Both the position numbers and the translations under genes were made by a program. Below, piece after piece: positions 42,181 through 51,520 of a DNA stretch of 64,000 bases. Location of the stretch: assembly GCF_019145475.1 (NCBI RefSeq), contig NZ_JAHTKI010000019.1, forward strand, positions 1 through 64,000, in the 5' to 3' direction. The stretch comes from Pseudomonas botevensis (GTDB lineage Bacteria; Pseudomonadota; Gammaproteobacteria; Pseudomonadales; Pseudomonadaceae). The notes below the pieces were generated by a model, which saw only the letters and a program-made list of their open reading frames with translations, ran no database searches and was not told where the DNA came from. Numbering within the stretch: the first letter of the stretch is position 1; the number at the start of each line of letters is the position of its first letter.

Positions 42181-42202
42181 AGTCGCGATCACTGCTCCGT
42201 CG
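42181..42202. repeat. Right 22-bp direct repeat (att-like), end of the araC-family gene
   Basis: Identical to 39943-39964. It covers the last codons and the stop (42189-42191) of the regulator gene plus 8 bases beyond. Confidence 0.9.
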
Positions 42203-42959
42203 CCTGTCGATACTGCCGTGGGGTAAACCCGGTCGATGCCTTGAACTGGCGGGTGAAGGCGCTGTGATCGGTGTAGCCGCATTGCAGCGCGACTTCGGTG
42301 ATCGGCAGGTCGGTATGCAGCAGGCGATGGGCGTGTTCCAGACGCACTTTCTGGATCATCTGCCGCGGGGTCAGGTGGAAGACCCGTTTGCAGTAACGCT
42401 CCAGTTGCGCCACGGAAATCCCGGCGATGCGGGTCAGTTCGCCAAGGGTGACCCGGCGGTTGAAATGGCGGCGGATGTGTTCGTCGACAGCGGCCAGACG
42501 CTGAAACGCCGGGTGGGTTTCGCTGGCCGATTGCAGGTCTACGGAAATCCCGGCCAGGCCGATGATCTCGCCGTCGCGGTTGTACAGTGGCCGTTTGTGG
42601 GTCAGGCACCAACCCGGCTCGCGACTGCCGTACAGGTGCAGTTCGAGCTGATCCTCCAGCACAAACCCCTCCTCCAGCACCCGCCGATCCTGCTCGGTGT
42701 AGCCCGGTCCCAGTTGCGCCGGGAACACCTGCGCGCTGGTCTTGCCAAGCAGCGGGCGCAGGTCCTTCAAACCGCAACGCTGCACCAGGGTGCTGTTGGC
42801 CATGACGTAACGCGCCTGGACATCCTTGATGAAAATCGCCGCATTCGGGATCACGTCCAGCAGCGGCAACAGCGGCGCAACGCCGGCCAATAACCCTTCG
42901 AGGGTCTGCGGACGATTGGCTTCGTTGCCCTGGCACAGGATCGAAAACGCGTCGTGCAT
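42189..42959 (-). CDS. AraC-family regulator with PAS domain, probable hydroxyproline-operon activator
   Basis: 256 aa from the ATG at 42959; the reading frame extends further upstream but without a start site of note. Residues about 25-150 are PAS-like (PNAAIFIKDVQARYVMANSTLVQRCG, GWCLTHKRPLYNRDGEIIGLAGISVD). Residues about 155-256 are an AraC double helix-turn-helix (GELTRIAGISVAQLERYCKRVF, ALQCGYTDHSAFTRQFK). Divergent from the permease and hyp genes, as the LhpR-type activator is in other pseudomonads. Its last codons are part of the island's direct repeat, so the C-terminus was preserved on insertion. Confidence 0.82.
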   Translation of the reverse strand: MHDAFSILCQGNEANRPQTLEGLLAGVAPLLPLLDVIPNAAIFIKDVQARYVMANSTLVQRCGLKDLRPLLGKTSAQVFPAQLGPGYTEQDRRVLEEGFVLEDQLELHLYGSREPGWCLTHKRPLYNRDGEIIGLAGISVDLQSASETHPAFQRLAAVDEHIRRHFNRRVTLGELTRIAGISVAQLERYCKRVFHLTPRQMIQKVRLEHAHRLLHTDLPITEVALQCGYTDHSAFTRQFKASTGFTPRQYRQATEQ

Positions 42960-43192
42960 CGTGGAGTTGTCCCCTGCTGATGGTTCGGCCAGGTCCCCGC
43001 GCCGGGGCGTTCGCGTGCAGATTGCAGCAACGACGGGAGCCTGTCGAGGGCCATGTTTTATCTGCGCAACTGTGCCGATTTCGTCATCGATCCTGCCGCA
43101 AAACATCAATCGCGGCGCTGCCGATGAGTTCAAAGTCTGGACCGTCGATTGACACCTACTGCCTATCCAATAACTCACAAGAAGGCGATGCC

Positions 43193-44824
43193 ATGTCAGG
43201 CCAAGGCAAGTTCAAGAAACAACTTTCATTGATAGACCTTACGTTTATCGGACTCGGCGCGATCTTCGGTTCGGGTTGGCTGTTCGCGGCCAGCCACGTG
43301 TCCGCCATCGCCGGGCCGGCGGGGATTTTTTCCTGGCTGCTGGGCGGTTTCGCCGTGTTGTTGCTGGGCATCGTTTACTGCGAGTTGGGGGCGGCACTGC
43401 CCCGGGCCGGCGGTGTGGTGCGTTACCCGGTCTACTCCCACGGGCCGCTGCTCGGTTACCTGATGGGCTTCATCACCCTGATCGCGTTCTCCAGTCTGGT
43501 CGCCATCGAAGTGGTCGCTTCGCGGCAATACGCGGCGGCGTGGTTCCCCGGCCTGACCCAGGCTGGCAGCGGCGATCCGACGGCGCTGGGCTGGCTGGTG
43601 CAGTTCGGCCTGCTCTGTGTGTTCTTCCTGCTCAACTACCGCAGCGTGAAGACCTTCGCCAAAGCCAACAACCTGGTGAGCGTGTTCAAGTTCATCGTGC
43701 CGCTGCTGGTGATCGGCGTGCTGTTCACCTTCTTCAAACCGGAAAACTTCCAGGTTCAGGGTTTCGCCCCGTTCGGCCTGTCCGGCATCGAAATGGCGGT
43801 GTCTGCCGGCGGCGTGATCTTCGCCTACCTCGGCCTGACGCCGATCATTTCAGTGGCCAGTGAAGTGAAGAACCCGCAGCGCACCATCCCGATTGCGCTG
43901 ATCCTCTCGGTGCTGCTGTCGACCGCGATCTACGTGCTGCTGCAAACCGCGTTCCTCGGCGGCATCCCGACGGAAATGCTCGCCAACGGCTGGGCCAGCA
44001 TCAACAAGGAGTTCGCCCTGCCGTACCGCGACATCGCCCTGGCGCTCGGTGTGGGCTGGCTGGCGTATCTGGTGGTCGCCGACGCGGTGATCTCACCGAG
44101 CGGCTGCGGCAACATCTACATGAACGCCACGCCACGGGTGATCTACGGCTGGGCACAGACCGGCACCTTCTTCAAGGTCTTCACCCGCATCGATGAAAAG
44201 TCCGGGATCCCGCGCCCGGCGCTGTGGCTGACCTTCGCCCTGTCGGTGTTCTGGACCCTGCCGTTCCCGTCCTGGGAAGCGTTGATCAACGTCGTCTCCG
44301 CCGCGCTGGTGCTGAGTTACGCGGTGGCGCCGGTGTCCGTCGCCGCCCTGCGCCGCAACGCGCCGAACATGCCACGCCCGTTCCGGGTCAAGACCATGGG
44401 CCTGCTCGGGCCGGTGTCGTTCATCATCGCTGCGCTGATCGTCTATTGGTCGGGCTGGAGCACCGTGTCCTGGCTGCTCGGCCTGCAAATCCTGATGTTC
44501 GTCGTGTACCTGCTGTGCGGCCGTTTCGTGCCGACCGCACACCTGAATCTTGGCCAGCAAGTGCGCTCCTCGGCGTGGCTGATCGCGTTCTACGCGGTGA
44601 CCATCGTCCTGTCGAAACTCGGCACCTTCGGCGGCCTGGGCATCCTCACCCACCCATTCGACACGCTGGTCGTCGCGGCTTTCGCCACCGGCATCTACTA
44701 CTGGGGCGCCGCCACCGGCGTACCGGCCCACCTGCTGCGTCTGGACGACGACGCGGATGAAAGCGAAGTCGCTGCCCAATCCACTGGCACCACCGCCAAC
44801 CCGCGTCCTGCCGGCGCCTACTGA
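43193..44824 (+). CDS. APC-family permease of the hydroxyproline operon
   Basis: 543 aa, about 12 to 14 helices; start at the ATG at 43193 behind GAAGG. The N-terminus (QLSLIDLTFIGLGAIFGSGWLFAASHVS) with its G-S-G unwound helix 1 and EVKNPQRTIPIAL are APC landmarks. C-terminal tail hydrophilic (DDDADESEVAAQ). It lies 22 bases before the epimerase gene, so hydroxyproline or a related imino acid is the likely substrate. Confidence 0.88.
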   Translation: MSGQGKFKKQLSLIDLTFIGLGAIFGSGWLFAASHVSAIAGPAGIFSWLLGGFAVLLLGIVYCELGAALPRAGGVVRYPVYSHGPLLGYLMGFITLIAFSSLVAIEVVASRQYAAAWFPGLTQAGSGDPTALGWLVQFGLLCVFFLLNYRSVKTFAKANNLVSVFKFIVPLLVIGVLFTFFKPENFQVQGFAPFGLSGIEMAVSAGGVIFAYLGLTPIISVASEVKNPQRTIPIALILSVLLSTAIYVLLQTAFLGGIPTEMLANGWASINKEFALPYRDIALALGVGWLAYLVVADAVISPSGCGNIYMNATPRVIYGWAQTGTFFKVFTRIDEKSGIPRPALWLTFALSVFWTLPFPSWEALINVVSAALVLSYAVAPVSVAALRRNAPNMPRPFRVKTMGLLGPVSFIIAALIVYWSGWSTVSWLLGLQILMFVVYLLCGRFVPTAHLNLGQQVRSSAWLIAFYAVTIVLSKLGTFGGLGILTHPFDTLVVAAFATGIYYWGAATGVPAHLLRLDDDADESEVAAQSTGTTANPRPAGAY

Positions 44825-44846
44825 AACCTTGCAACGGGACACGTCC

Positions 44847-45773
44847 ATGAAACGAGTACACGTCATTGATTCGCACACCGGCGGCGAACCCACGCGCCTG
44901 GTGATGAAGGGATTCCCTGAGCTGCCTGGCAGCAGCATGGCTGAGAAACGCGATGCCTTGCGCACCCAGCACGACCAATGGCGCCGGGCCTGCCTGCTGG
45001 AGCCGCGCGGCAACGATGTGCTGGTCGGCGCGCTGTATTGCGAGCCGGTGTCGGCAGACGCCACCTGCGGGGTGATCTTCTTCAACAACGCCGGTTACCT
45101 GGGCATGTGCGGCCACGGCACCATCGGCCTGATCGCCTCGTTGCAGCATCTGGGTTTGATCGAGCCCGGCGTACACAAAATCGACACGCCGGTCGGTCAG
45201 GTCAGCGCCACCCTGCATGACGACGGCGCGGTGACTCTGGGCAACGTGCCCGCCTACCGCCATCGCAAGCAGGTGCCGGTGGACGTGCCGGGATATGGCC
45301 GGGTGTTCGGCGACATCGCTTACGGCGGCAACTGGTTTTTCCTGGTGTCCGAGCACGGCCAAAGCCTGACGATGGACAACGTCGAGCACCTCACCGCCTA
45401 CACCTGGGCGATGCTCAAGGCCCTCGAAGACCAGGGCATTTTCGGCGAGGACGGTGCCGTCATCGACCACATCGAACTGTTCGCCGACGACGACCAGGCT
45501 GACAGCCGCAACTTCGTCATGTGCCCCGGCAAGGCCTATGACCGCTCGCCGTGCGGCACCGGCACCAGCGCCAAACTCGCCTGCCTCGCTGCCGACGACA
45601 AGCTGCAACCCGGCGAGCGCTGGGTGCAGGCGAGCATCACCGCCAGCCAGTTCGAAGGCCGCTTCGAATGGGAAGGCGAGCGCATCCGCCCGTACATCAC
45701 CGGCCGCGCCTACATGACGGCCGACAGCACGTTGCTGATCGACGAAACCGATCCGTTCGCGTGGGGCATCTGA
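44847..45773 (+). CDS. hypE: 4-hydroxyproline 2-epimerase
   Basis: 308 aa, proline-racemase family. The two catalytic cysteines are Cys88 (MCGHGTIG) and Cys236 (SPCGTGTSA), which identifies an epimerase rather than the Cys/Thr dehydratases. It converts trans-4-hydroxy-L-proline to cis-4-hydroxy-D-proline, step 1 of catabolism. Start at 44847 behind a weak GGGA. Confidence 0.94.
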   Translation: MKRVHVIDSHTGGEPTRLVMKGFPELPGSSMAEKRDALRTQHDQWRRACLLEPRGNDVLVGALYCEPVSADATCGVIFFNNAGYLGMCGHGTIGLIASLQHLGLIEPGVHKIDTPVGQVSATLHDDGAVTLGNVPAYRHRKQVPVDVPGYGRVFGDIAYGGNWFFLVSEHGQSLTMDNVEHLTAYTWAMLKALEDQGIFGEDGAVIDHIELFADDDQADSRNFVMCPGKAYDRSPCGTGTSAKLACLAADDKLQPGERWVQASITASQFEGRFEWEGERIRPYITGRAYMTADSTLLIDETDPFAWGI

Positions 45774-45828
45774 GCCGCCGCGCTGTTTTTCCACCCAATC
45801 CGACTGAACGTTCCAAGGAGCTAGAACA

Positions 45829-46776
<948 letters not shown>

Positions 46777-46782
46777 TCCTGC

Positions 46783-46814
46783 GATGCGGGGCTGTGTGCC
46801 TCGCATCTTTTTTT
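46783..46814 (+). terminator. Strong intrinsic terminator inside the hydroxyproline operon
   Basis: GATGCGGGGC pairs with GCCTCGCATC (10 bp, one G-U) around a TGTGT loop, followed at once by seven T. It lies 7 bases after the hypD stop and 61 bases before hypH, on the coding strand. Confidence 0.85.
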
Positions 46815-46874
46815 CTTGCCTGCCGTGCCCTGCGCCCATGCAGGGCGACGGCCACTTTTTATCAGGAACACACC

Positions 46875-48458
46875 ATGACACTGACGGGCCACATGCTGAT
46901 CGGACAGCAAACCCTCGCGGGCAACCGTGAAGCCATTCACGGGATCAACCCGGCCACCCATGCCGCGCTGGAACCGGCCTACGCCGGCGGGTCGGCCGAA
47001 CATGTCGAGCAGGCTTGCGCATTGGCCTGGGCGGCGCTGGATGGTTATCGCGAAACACCGCTGAGTGCGCGGGCGGCGTTTCTGGAAACCATCGCCCAAG
47101 AAATCGAAGCCATCGGTGATGAGCTGATTGACCGCGCCATGGCCGAAACCGGCCTGCCCCGCGCCCGCTTGTCGGGTGAGCGCGGACGCACCTGCCAGCA
47201 ACTGCGGATGTTTGCCCGCACCGTGCGTGCCGGTGAGTGGCTGGATGTGCGGGTTGATCCGGCGCAACCGCAACGCCAGCCGATGCCGCGTTCGGATCTG
47301 CGTCAACGGCAGATTCCGCTGGGGCCGGTGGCGGTGTTCGGGGCGAGCAATTTTCCGCTGGCGTTCTCGGTGGCGGGCGGCGATACCGCTTCGGCGCTGG
47401 CGGCTGGCTGCCCGGTGATCGTCAAGGCGCACGGCGCGCATCCCGGCACCAGTGAACTGGTCGGGCGCGCGGTGACGCGGGCGGTCAAGGCCTGTGGTTT
47501 GCCGGAAGGTGTCTTCTCGCTGCTATACGGTTCGGGGCGCGACGTCGGGATTGCGCTGGTCACCGATCCGCGTATCAAAGCCGTGGGCTTCACCGGTTCG
47601 CGCAGTGGTGGACTGGCGCTGTGCCAAGCGGCGCAGGCACGGCCTGAGCCGATTCCGGTGTACGCGGAAATGAGTTCGATCAACCCGGTGTTGCTGTTTC
47701 CGGCAGCGTTGCAGAATCGCGCTGAGGGATTGGCCCAAGGGTTTGTCGCGTCACTGACGTTAGGGGCGGGTCAGTTCTGCACCAATCCCGGGTTGGTGAT
47801 TGCCCAACAAGGGCCGGCGTTGGACAGCTTTGTGGCTGCCGCTGCCAGGCTCATCAAGGTTTGCGCGGCGCAAACCATGCTCACGCCAGGAATCTTCAAT
47901 GCCTATGAGGCAGGCGTGAGTTTACTGGCCGAGAACGCCTGGGCGCAGGTTGTGACTGCCGGCCAGATCGGCACCGGCCCGAATCAATGTCAGGCTCATC
48001 TGTTCATCACCAACGCGAGCGACTTCCTCGCCGATCACACCCTGCAAGTCGAAGCCTTCGGCGCCGCTTCATTGATCGTGCAATGCGCCAGCGACGATGA
48101 AATCCGTCAGGTCACCGAACACCTCGAAGGCCAGTTGACCGCCACCCTGCATCTGGATGACGCCGACCTCGAACAGGCGCGTAAATTGCTGCCAATCCTT
48201 GAGCGCAAGGCTGGACGCCTGTTGGTCAACGGCTGGCCCACCGGCGTCGAAGTCTGCGACGCCATGGTTCACGGTGGCCCGTTCCCGGCCACCTCGGATG
48301 CGCGCAGCACCTCGGTCGGCACCGCTGCCATCCTGCGTTTCCTGCGCCCGGTCTGCTACCAGGACTTCCCCGACAGCCTGCTGCCCGCCGCGCTGAAACA
48401 CGACAACCCTTTGCAGCTTCGCCGCCTGCTCGACGGCCAACGGGAAACCCAGGCATGA
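46875..48458 (+). CDS. hypH: 2-oxoglutarate semialdehyde dehydrogenase
   Basis: 527 aa aldehyde dehydrogenase of the NADP-type KGSADH-III group: GPVAVFGASNFPLAFSVAGGD, FTGSRSGGLAL (cofactor), catalytic Glu in PVYAEMSSINP and Cys in GAGQFCTNPG (about residue 321). It makes 2-oxoglutarate, ending the hydroxyproline route. Start at 46875 behind AGGAA; the frame extends upstream only through terminator sequence. Confidence 0.92.
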   Translation: MTLTGHMLIGQQTLAGNREAIHGINPATHAALEPAYAGGSAEHVEQACALAWAALDGYRETPLSARAAFLETIAQEIEAIGDELIDRAMAETGLPRARLSGERGRTCQQLRMFARTVRAGEWLDVRVDPAQPQRQPMPRSDLRQRQIPLGPVAVFGASNFPLAFSVAGGDTASALAAGCPVIVKAHGAHPGTSELVGRAVTRAVKACGLPEGVFSLLYGSGRDVGIALVTDPRIKAVGFTGSRSGGLALCQAAQARPEPIPVYAEMSSINPVLLFPAALQNRAEGLAQGFVASLTLGAGQFCTNPGLVIAQQGPALDSFVAAAARLIKVCAAQTMLTPGIFNAYEAGVSLLAENAWAQVVTAGQIGTGPNQCQAHLFITNASDFLADHTLQVEAFGAASLIVQCASDDEIRQVTEHLEGQLTATLHLDDADLEQARKLLPILERKAGRLLVNGWPTGVEVCDAMVHGGPFPATSDARSTSVGTAAILRFLRPVCYQDFPDSLLPAALKHDNPLQLRRLLDGQRETQA

Positions 48459-49729
48459 GCCAGAACGCCTCCCAACACGACGCCGACATTGCCGTGATCG
48501 GCGCCGGCATCATCGGTGTCGCCAGCGCCCTGCGCCTCGCGCGCCAGGGCAAACGCGTGATCGTCCTCGACCCACAGGAACCCGGCCACGGCGCGTCCTT
48601 CGGCAACGCCGGACACCTGGCCACCGAACAAGTCTTCCCGATCGCCGACACTTCCATCCTCAAGCGCCTGCCCGCCATGCTCATGGACCCGATGGGACCA
48701 CTGCGCCTGGACTGGAAATACATGCCCCGCGCATTGCCGTGGTTCACCCGGCTACTGCTGAACCTGCGCCCGGCGCCGTTTCAGCGCACGGTGGCGGGAT
48801 TACGGGCGCTGAATGAGGCCAGCCTCGATGCGTGGCGCCGGTTGCTCGACGATATCGGGCGAGCGGATTTGCTCAAGGTGGAGGGGTCGTTGTTGGTGTT
48901 CGAACGATCAGAATCCCGCCAAGCCATCGACGCCTTGCAGGCCCGGATGCGACAGCAGGGCGTGCCAGTGGATTATTGGCAGGTCGGGACGATACGCGAG
49001 ACTGCGCCGCAACTGAGCGAGCAGATTCAGGGCGGGTTGTTTTTCCCGAGTACCGGGCACTTTATCGACCCCTACCTTGTGGTTTGCGAACTGGTCAAAG
49101 CCGCAAAAGCGTCCGGCGTGAAATTCGTCAAACAAGCGGTTCGCGACGGCGTCGTTCGCGAGCACGGCGTTTCCCTCGTCACCGAGAACGGTGGGGTGAC
49201 GGCCTCTCAGGTACTCATCGCCTGCGGCGCCCACTCGGCCAGACTCACCGCCGCACTGACCGGCAAAAAAGTCCCGCTCGACACCGAACGCGGCTATCAC
49301 CTGATGCTGCCCCACGAACACGACCGCCTGCCCTTCCCCGTTACCTCGCTGGAACGCAAATTCATCATGACGCCGATGACTGAAGGGTTGCGGCTGGCCG
49401 GGACGGTGGAATTTGCAGGGCTGGAGCGGCCGCCGAGCATGGAGCGAGCGTGGCAGTTGCATCGCTTGAGCAAGGGTTTGTTTCGCAACGATTTGAATGT
49501 GGACGGGGCTACGACGTGGATGGGGTTTCGACCTTCGTTGCCGGATTCGTTGCCAGTGATTGATCGGGTTTGTGAGGGGAAGGTGCTGTTAGCGTTTGGG
49601 CATCAGCATTTGGGGCTGACGCAGGGGGCGGTGACGGCGGAGATGGTTGGGGGGATGGTGATGCCAGATGCTGGTAATCGGGTTGGCGGGCTGCCGGCGA
49701 TCCAGGCCTACAACCTGGATCGTTTTTGA
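48455..49729 (+). CDS. hypO: FAD-dependent cis-4-hydroxy-D-proline oxidase/dehydrogenase
   Basis: 424 aa, D-amino acid dehydrogenase fold. FAD motif GAGIIG at 16-21; GASFGNAGHLATEQVFP and RPSLPDSLPVIDR with FGHQHLGLTQGA near the C-terminus are DadA-type blocks. Single-subunit form (P. putida type), not the three-subunit LhpBEF form of P. aeruginosa. The ATG overlaps the hypH stop (ATGA). It oxidises the D-imino acid to the pyrroline used by HypD. The last 300 bases use codons less biased than upstream. Confidence 0.92.
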   Translation: MSQNASQHDADIAVIGAGIIGVASALRLARQGKRVIVLDPQEPGHGASFGNAGHLATEQVFPIADTSILKRLPAMLMDPMGPLRLDWKYMPRALPWFTRLLLNLRPAPFQRTVAGLRALNEASLDAWRRLLDDIGRADLLKVEGSLLVFERSESRQAIDALQARMRQQGVPVDYWQVGTIRETAPQLSEQIQGGLFFPSTGHFIDPYLVVCELVKAAKASGVKFVKQAVRDGVVREHGVSLVTENGGVTASQVLIACGAHSARLTAALTGKKVPLDTERGYHLMLPHEHDRLPFPVTSLERKFIMTPMTEGLRLAGTVEFAGLERPPSMERAWQLHRLSKGLFRNDLNVDGATTWMGFRPSLPDSLPVIDRVCEGKVLLAFGHQHLGLTQGAVTAEMVGGMVMPDAGNRVGGLPAIQAYNLDRF

Positions 49730-49749
49730 GAGGTAATTTTTTCTGATTG

Positions 49750-49777
49750 AAAGCAGCCGTTGGGGATTGGCTGCTTT
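49750..49777. terminator. Hairpin between convergent hypO and DUF4432 genes
   Basis: Perfect 9-bp stem AAAGCAGCC/GGCTGCTTT with a 10-base loop, 20 bases after hypO. The T tract is only three long on either strand, so efficiency is uncertain. Confidence 0.55.
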
Positions 49778-49823
49778 AGGCTAGGAGCGGGTAGTCCCTG
49801 TCGTTGCGATCAGCCCATCGACG

Positions 49824-49858
49824 GCTCAAGATCGCGCGCACACCGGCGGATCTTGAGC
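49824..49858. repeat. Inverted repeat of unknown role
   Basis: GCTCAAGATC (49824-49833) and GATCTTGAGC (49849-49858), perfect 10-bp arms with a 15-base GC-rich centre and no T tract. It lies 36 bases past the stop of the DUF4432 gene. Confidence 0.6.
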
Positions 49859-49894
49859 TGGCCGACGGGATCAGACGCGGACATTTGGCCGATG

Positions 49895-51109
49895 TCACCC
49901 CTTGGTCAGATCAACCAATGGCGTCTGTCGCACCTCAGTCTCCCGTCCACCCTGAATCTCGCTCACCTGCTTCAAGGCCTTATCCACAGCCGCCTTATCC
50001 GCCAACAAGCTGTAGCGGATGCGGAACTGCTTGTGTTCCTTCGGTCCGATTGTCGGTACCAGGTTCAGTGGCCGCTGATAACGGCGGTTGTAGGAAAAAC
50101 TTGTCCCCGGTTCCAGCCCCGTCACATAACCCTGGCCTTGGGTATCCGTGTTTTTCCATAGGGAAAACACGGGCAGTGTCTGAGTATTGAAGCCAACCGA
50201 AACGCCCAGGCTGCCGGCCTTGTTATGCAACACGGTCAACGTATCGCCTTTGGCATCGGCGTACGGCACTACGTTGTAGACCGTTTCGTCGTAGTCCCTG
50301 GTCGGAGCGCGGTACGTTTGCCATTCGGGCAGATCGCCCTTGGCCTTGTCGTTGAACGGCGACACCTGTTTCACCGGCGCGACGAAACGAGCGCCCTGCT
50401 CCAGGAACGGGGTGCTGAAGTTACTGTGATATAGCGCCTGGTATTCCTTCGGATAATCGCCATTGTTGGTCAGGGTGTCGTTGAGGGCGAACACTACGCT
50501 GCCGGGCTCGGTGACCAGTTCGGTCGCCACAGAGAAGTCGACCTTCTTGAACGCCTGCTCTTTCAGTTCGCCGCGCAGTGTGATGGCGTACGGTGGTATT
50601 TCATCGATGTGCAGGGTGACTTTGTTCGCAGGAATGTTGGCGGCCCGACCGTGCAGCGTCAGCAGTTCGCCATTGTCGACGCCGGGGTGGCCGACCCATT
50701 CGTATCCGCAGCGGGTGACCAGCTCGTTGAAACCTTCCAGCCAGCCCAGACCACCGCGACCATTGAGTTCGATGAAGGACGGATTGACCACTTCCTTGAC
50801 CGGGGAATCCCAGCCCATGCGCACATTGCCGACCGAGGCCTGCAAGACGTTCATTCCCCGTGTCGGCACTACCGAGAGTTTCATCGTGCCGTTATCGATA
50901 TCAACGATGCTGACGCCTTCCTGCCGACCACCATGCAAGGTGCGCAGGGTAACGCTGAAGGGATTGTCGGTCTTTATGCCAAGTTGCTGACTGGTGATCT
51001 GCCAGTTCTGCGCGGCTTTGTCGGTGTCGAGCAGAACGTAATCCCAGGCCATGGCGTGAGAGGCAGCGGACAATGCGCTGAGGGCAACAACGAGTTTGAG
51101 CGGGGTCAT
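49895..51109 (-). CDS. Exported DUF4432 aldose-epimerase-like protein
   Basis: 404 aa from the ATG at 51109 (AAAGG upstream); longer in-frame readings have no signal peptide at their start. Signal peptide ends near SHAMAWD. Blocks VVPTRGMNVLQASVGNVRMGWDSPVKEVVNP, GGLGWLEGFNELVTRCGYEWVGHPG and LEPGTSFSYNRR are typical of DUF4432, which has a galactose-mutarotase-like fold. Probably acts on a periplasmic sugar or sugar acid; activity unknown. A LacI-type operator lies 43 bases upstream. Confidence 0.82.
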   Translation of the reverse strand: MTPLKLVVALSALSAASHAMAWDYVLLDTDKAAQNWQITSQQLGIKTDNPFSVTLRTLHGGRQEGVSIVDIDNGTMKLSVVPTRGMNVLQASVGNVRMGWDSPVKEVVNPSFIELNGRGGLGWLEGFNELVTRCGYEWVGHPGVDNGELLTLHGRAANIPANKVTLHIDEIPPYAITLRGELKEQAFKKVDFSVATELVTEPGSVVFALNDTLTNNGDYPKEYQALYHSNFSTPFLEQGARFVAPVKQVSPFNDKAKGDLPEWQTYRAPTRDYDETVYNVVPYADAKGDTLTVLHNKAGSLGVSVGFNTQTLPVFSLWKNTDTQGQGYVTGLEPGTSFSYNRRYQRPLNLVPTIGPKEHKQFRIRYSLLADKAAVDKALKQVSEIQGGRETEVRQTPLVDLTKG

Positions 51110-51152
51110 GGCAATAGCCTTTCTTGGAGTTGTGCGCTTTTTATAAACTTGA

Positions 51153-51164
51153 TGAAACGTTTCA
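51153..51164. promoter_or_regulatory. LacI-family operator (TGAAACGTTTCA)
   Basis: Perfect 12-bp palindrome with the central CG typical of LacI/GalR-family sites and identical to Cra/FruR-type sequences. It lies 43 bases before the DUF4432 ATG, where a repressor would block transcription. No LacI gene is in the window. Confidence 0.7.
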
Positions 51165-51431
51165 GCAAGCTTAAAAAATGACACAACGCTGGTCTTTGCC
51201 AAGAAGTGTTTTTTGGACAGGCCCAAAGCAGTCCTTGCCCAATAGCAAAGCCGACTTGAATGAGCAGGCCATTTCAAAGTCACTGTCTCTATGGTCCAAC
51301 CATCGGGGGCAGTAAAGGGGGAGACTGCCGCCATAGATGCCAGCCATGCGGATGGCCTTGTTTTCAAGTGCTCCGATGCCCTCGCATTCGATCAACGAGA
51401 CCGCCCTGCCCTTAAACCATTCAGTAAATGC

Positions 51432-51473
51432 AAAAAAAGGGAGACGGTTTATTCAATCCGTCTCCCTCTTTTT
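51432..51473 (-). terminator. Terminator after the DUF1989 gene, usable from both sides
   Basis: GGGAGACGG/CCGTCTCCC (9 bp, 10-base loop). On minus it is followed by seven T, on plus by TCTTTTT. It lies 55 bases past the stop at 51521. Confidence 0.85.
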
Positions 51474-51520
51474 GAGATCTGAAACATACGCCTTCACTCG
51501 GTTTTCAATCGCCCCGCCCC

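Larger units (their letters stand above)
39943..42202. mobile_element. Small integrated island bounded by direct repeats, carrying one ATPase gene
   Basis: About 2.2 kb between two identical 22-bp repeats, visibly AT-rich against GC-rich flanks. The right repeat is the 3' end and stop of the araC-family gene; the left repeat sits just before the lipoprotein gene. This is the footprint of insertion at a gene 3' end with the end restored. No integrase or transposase lies inside, so mobility would be by a helper, or the element is a remnant. Confidence 0.7.
51110..51520. other. Intergenic region with operator and terminator, no gene
   Basis: Contains the LacI-type operator at 51153 and the terminator at 51432. 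A 74-residue frame on minus (51171-51395) has no ribosome site or recognisable features and is not called. Confidence 0.6.

Noticed and set aside
39943..42202. Insertion sequence or composite transposon
   Set aside because: No transposase and no terminal inverted repeats; the flanking repeat is 22 bp and lies in a gene end, unlike an IS target duplication.
51171..51395. 74-codon minus frame upstream of the DUF4432 gene
   Set aside because: No ribosome site and no protein-like pattern; covers the expected promoter area.
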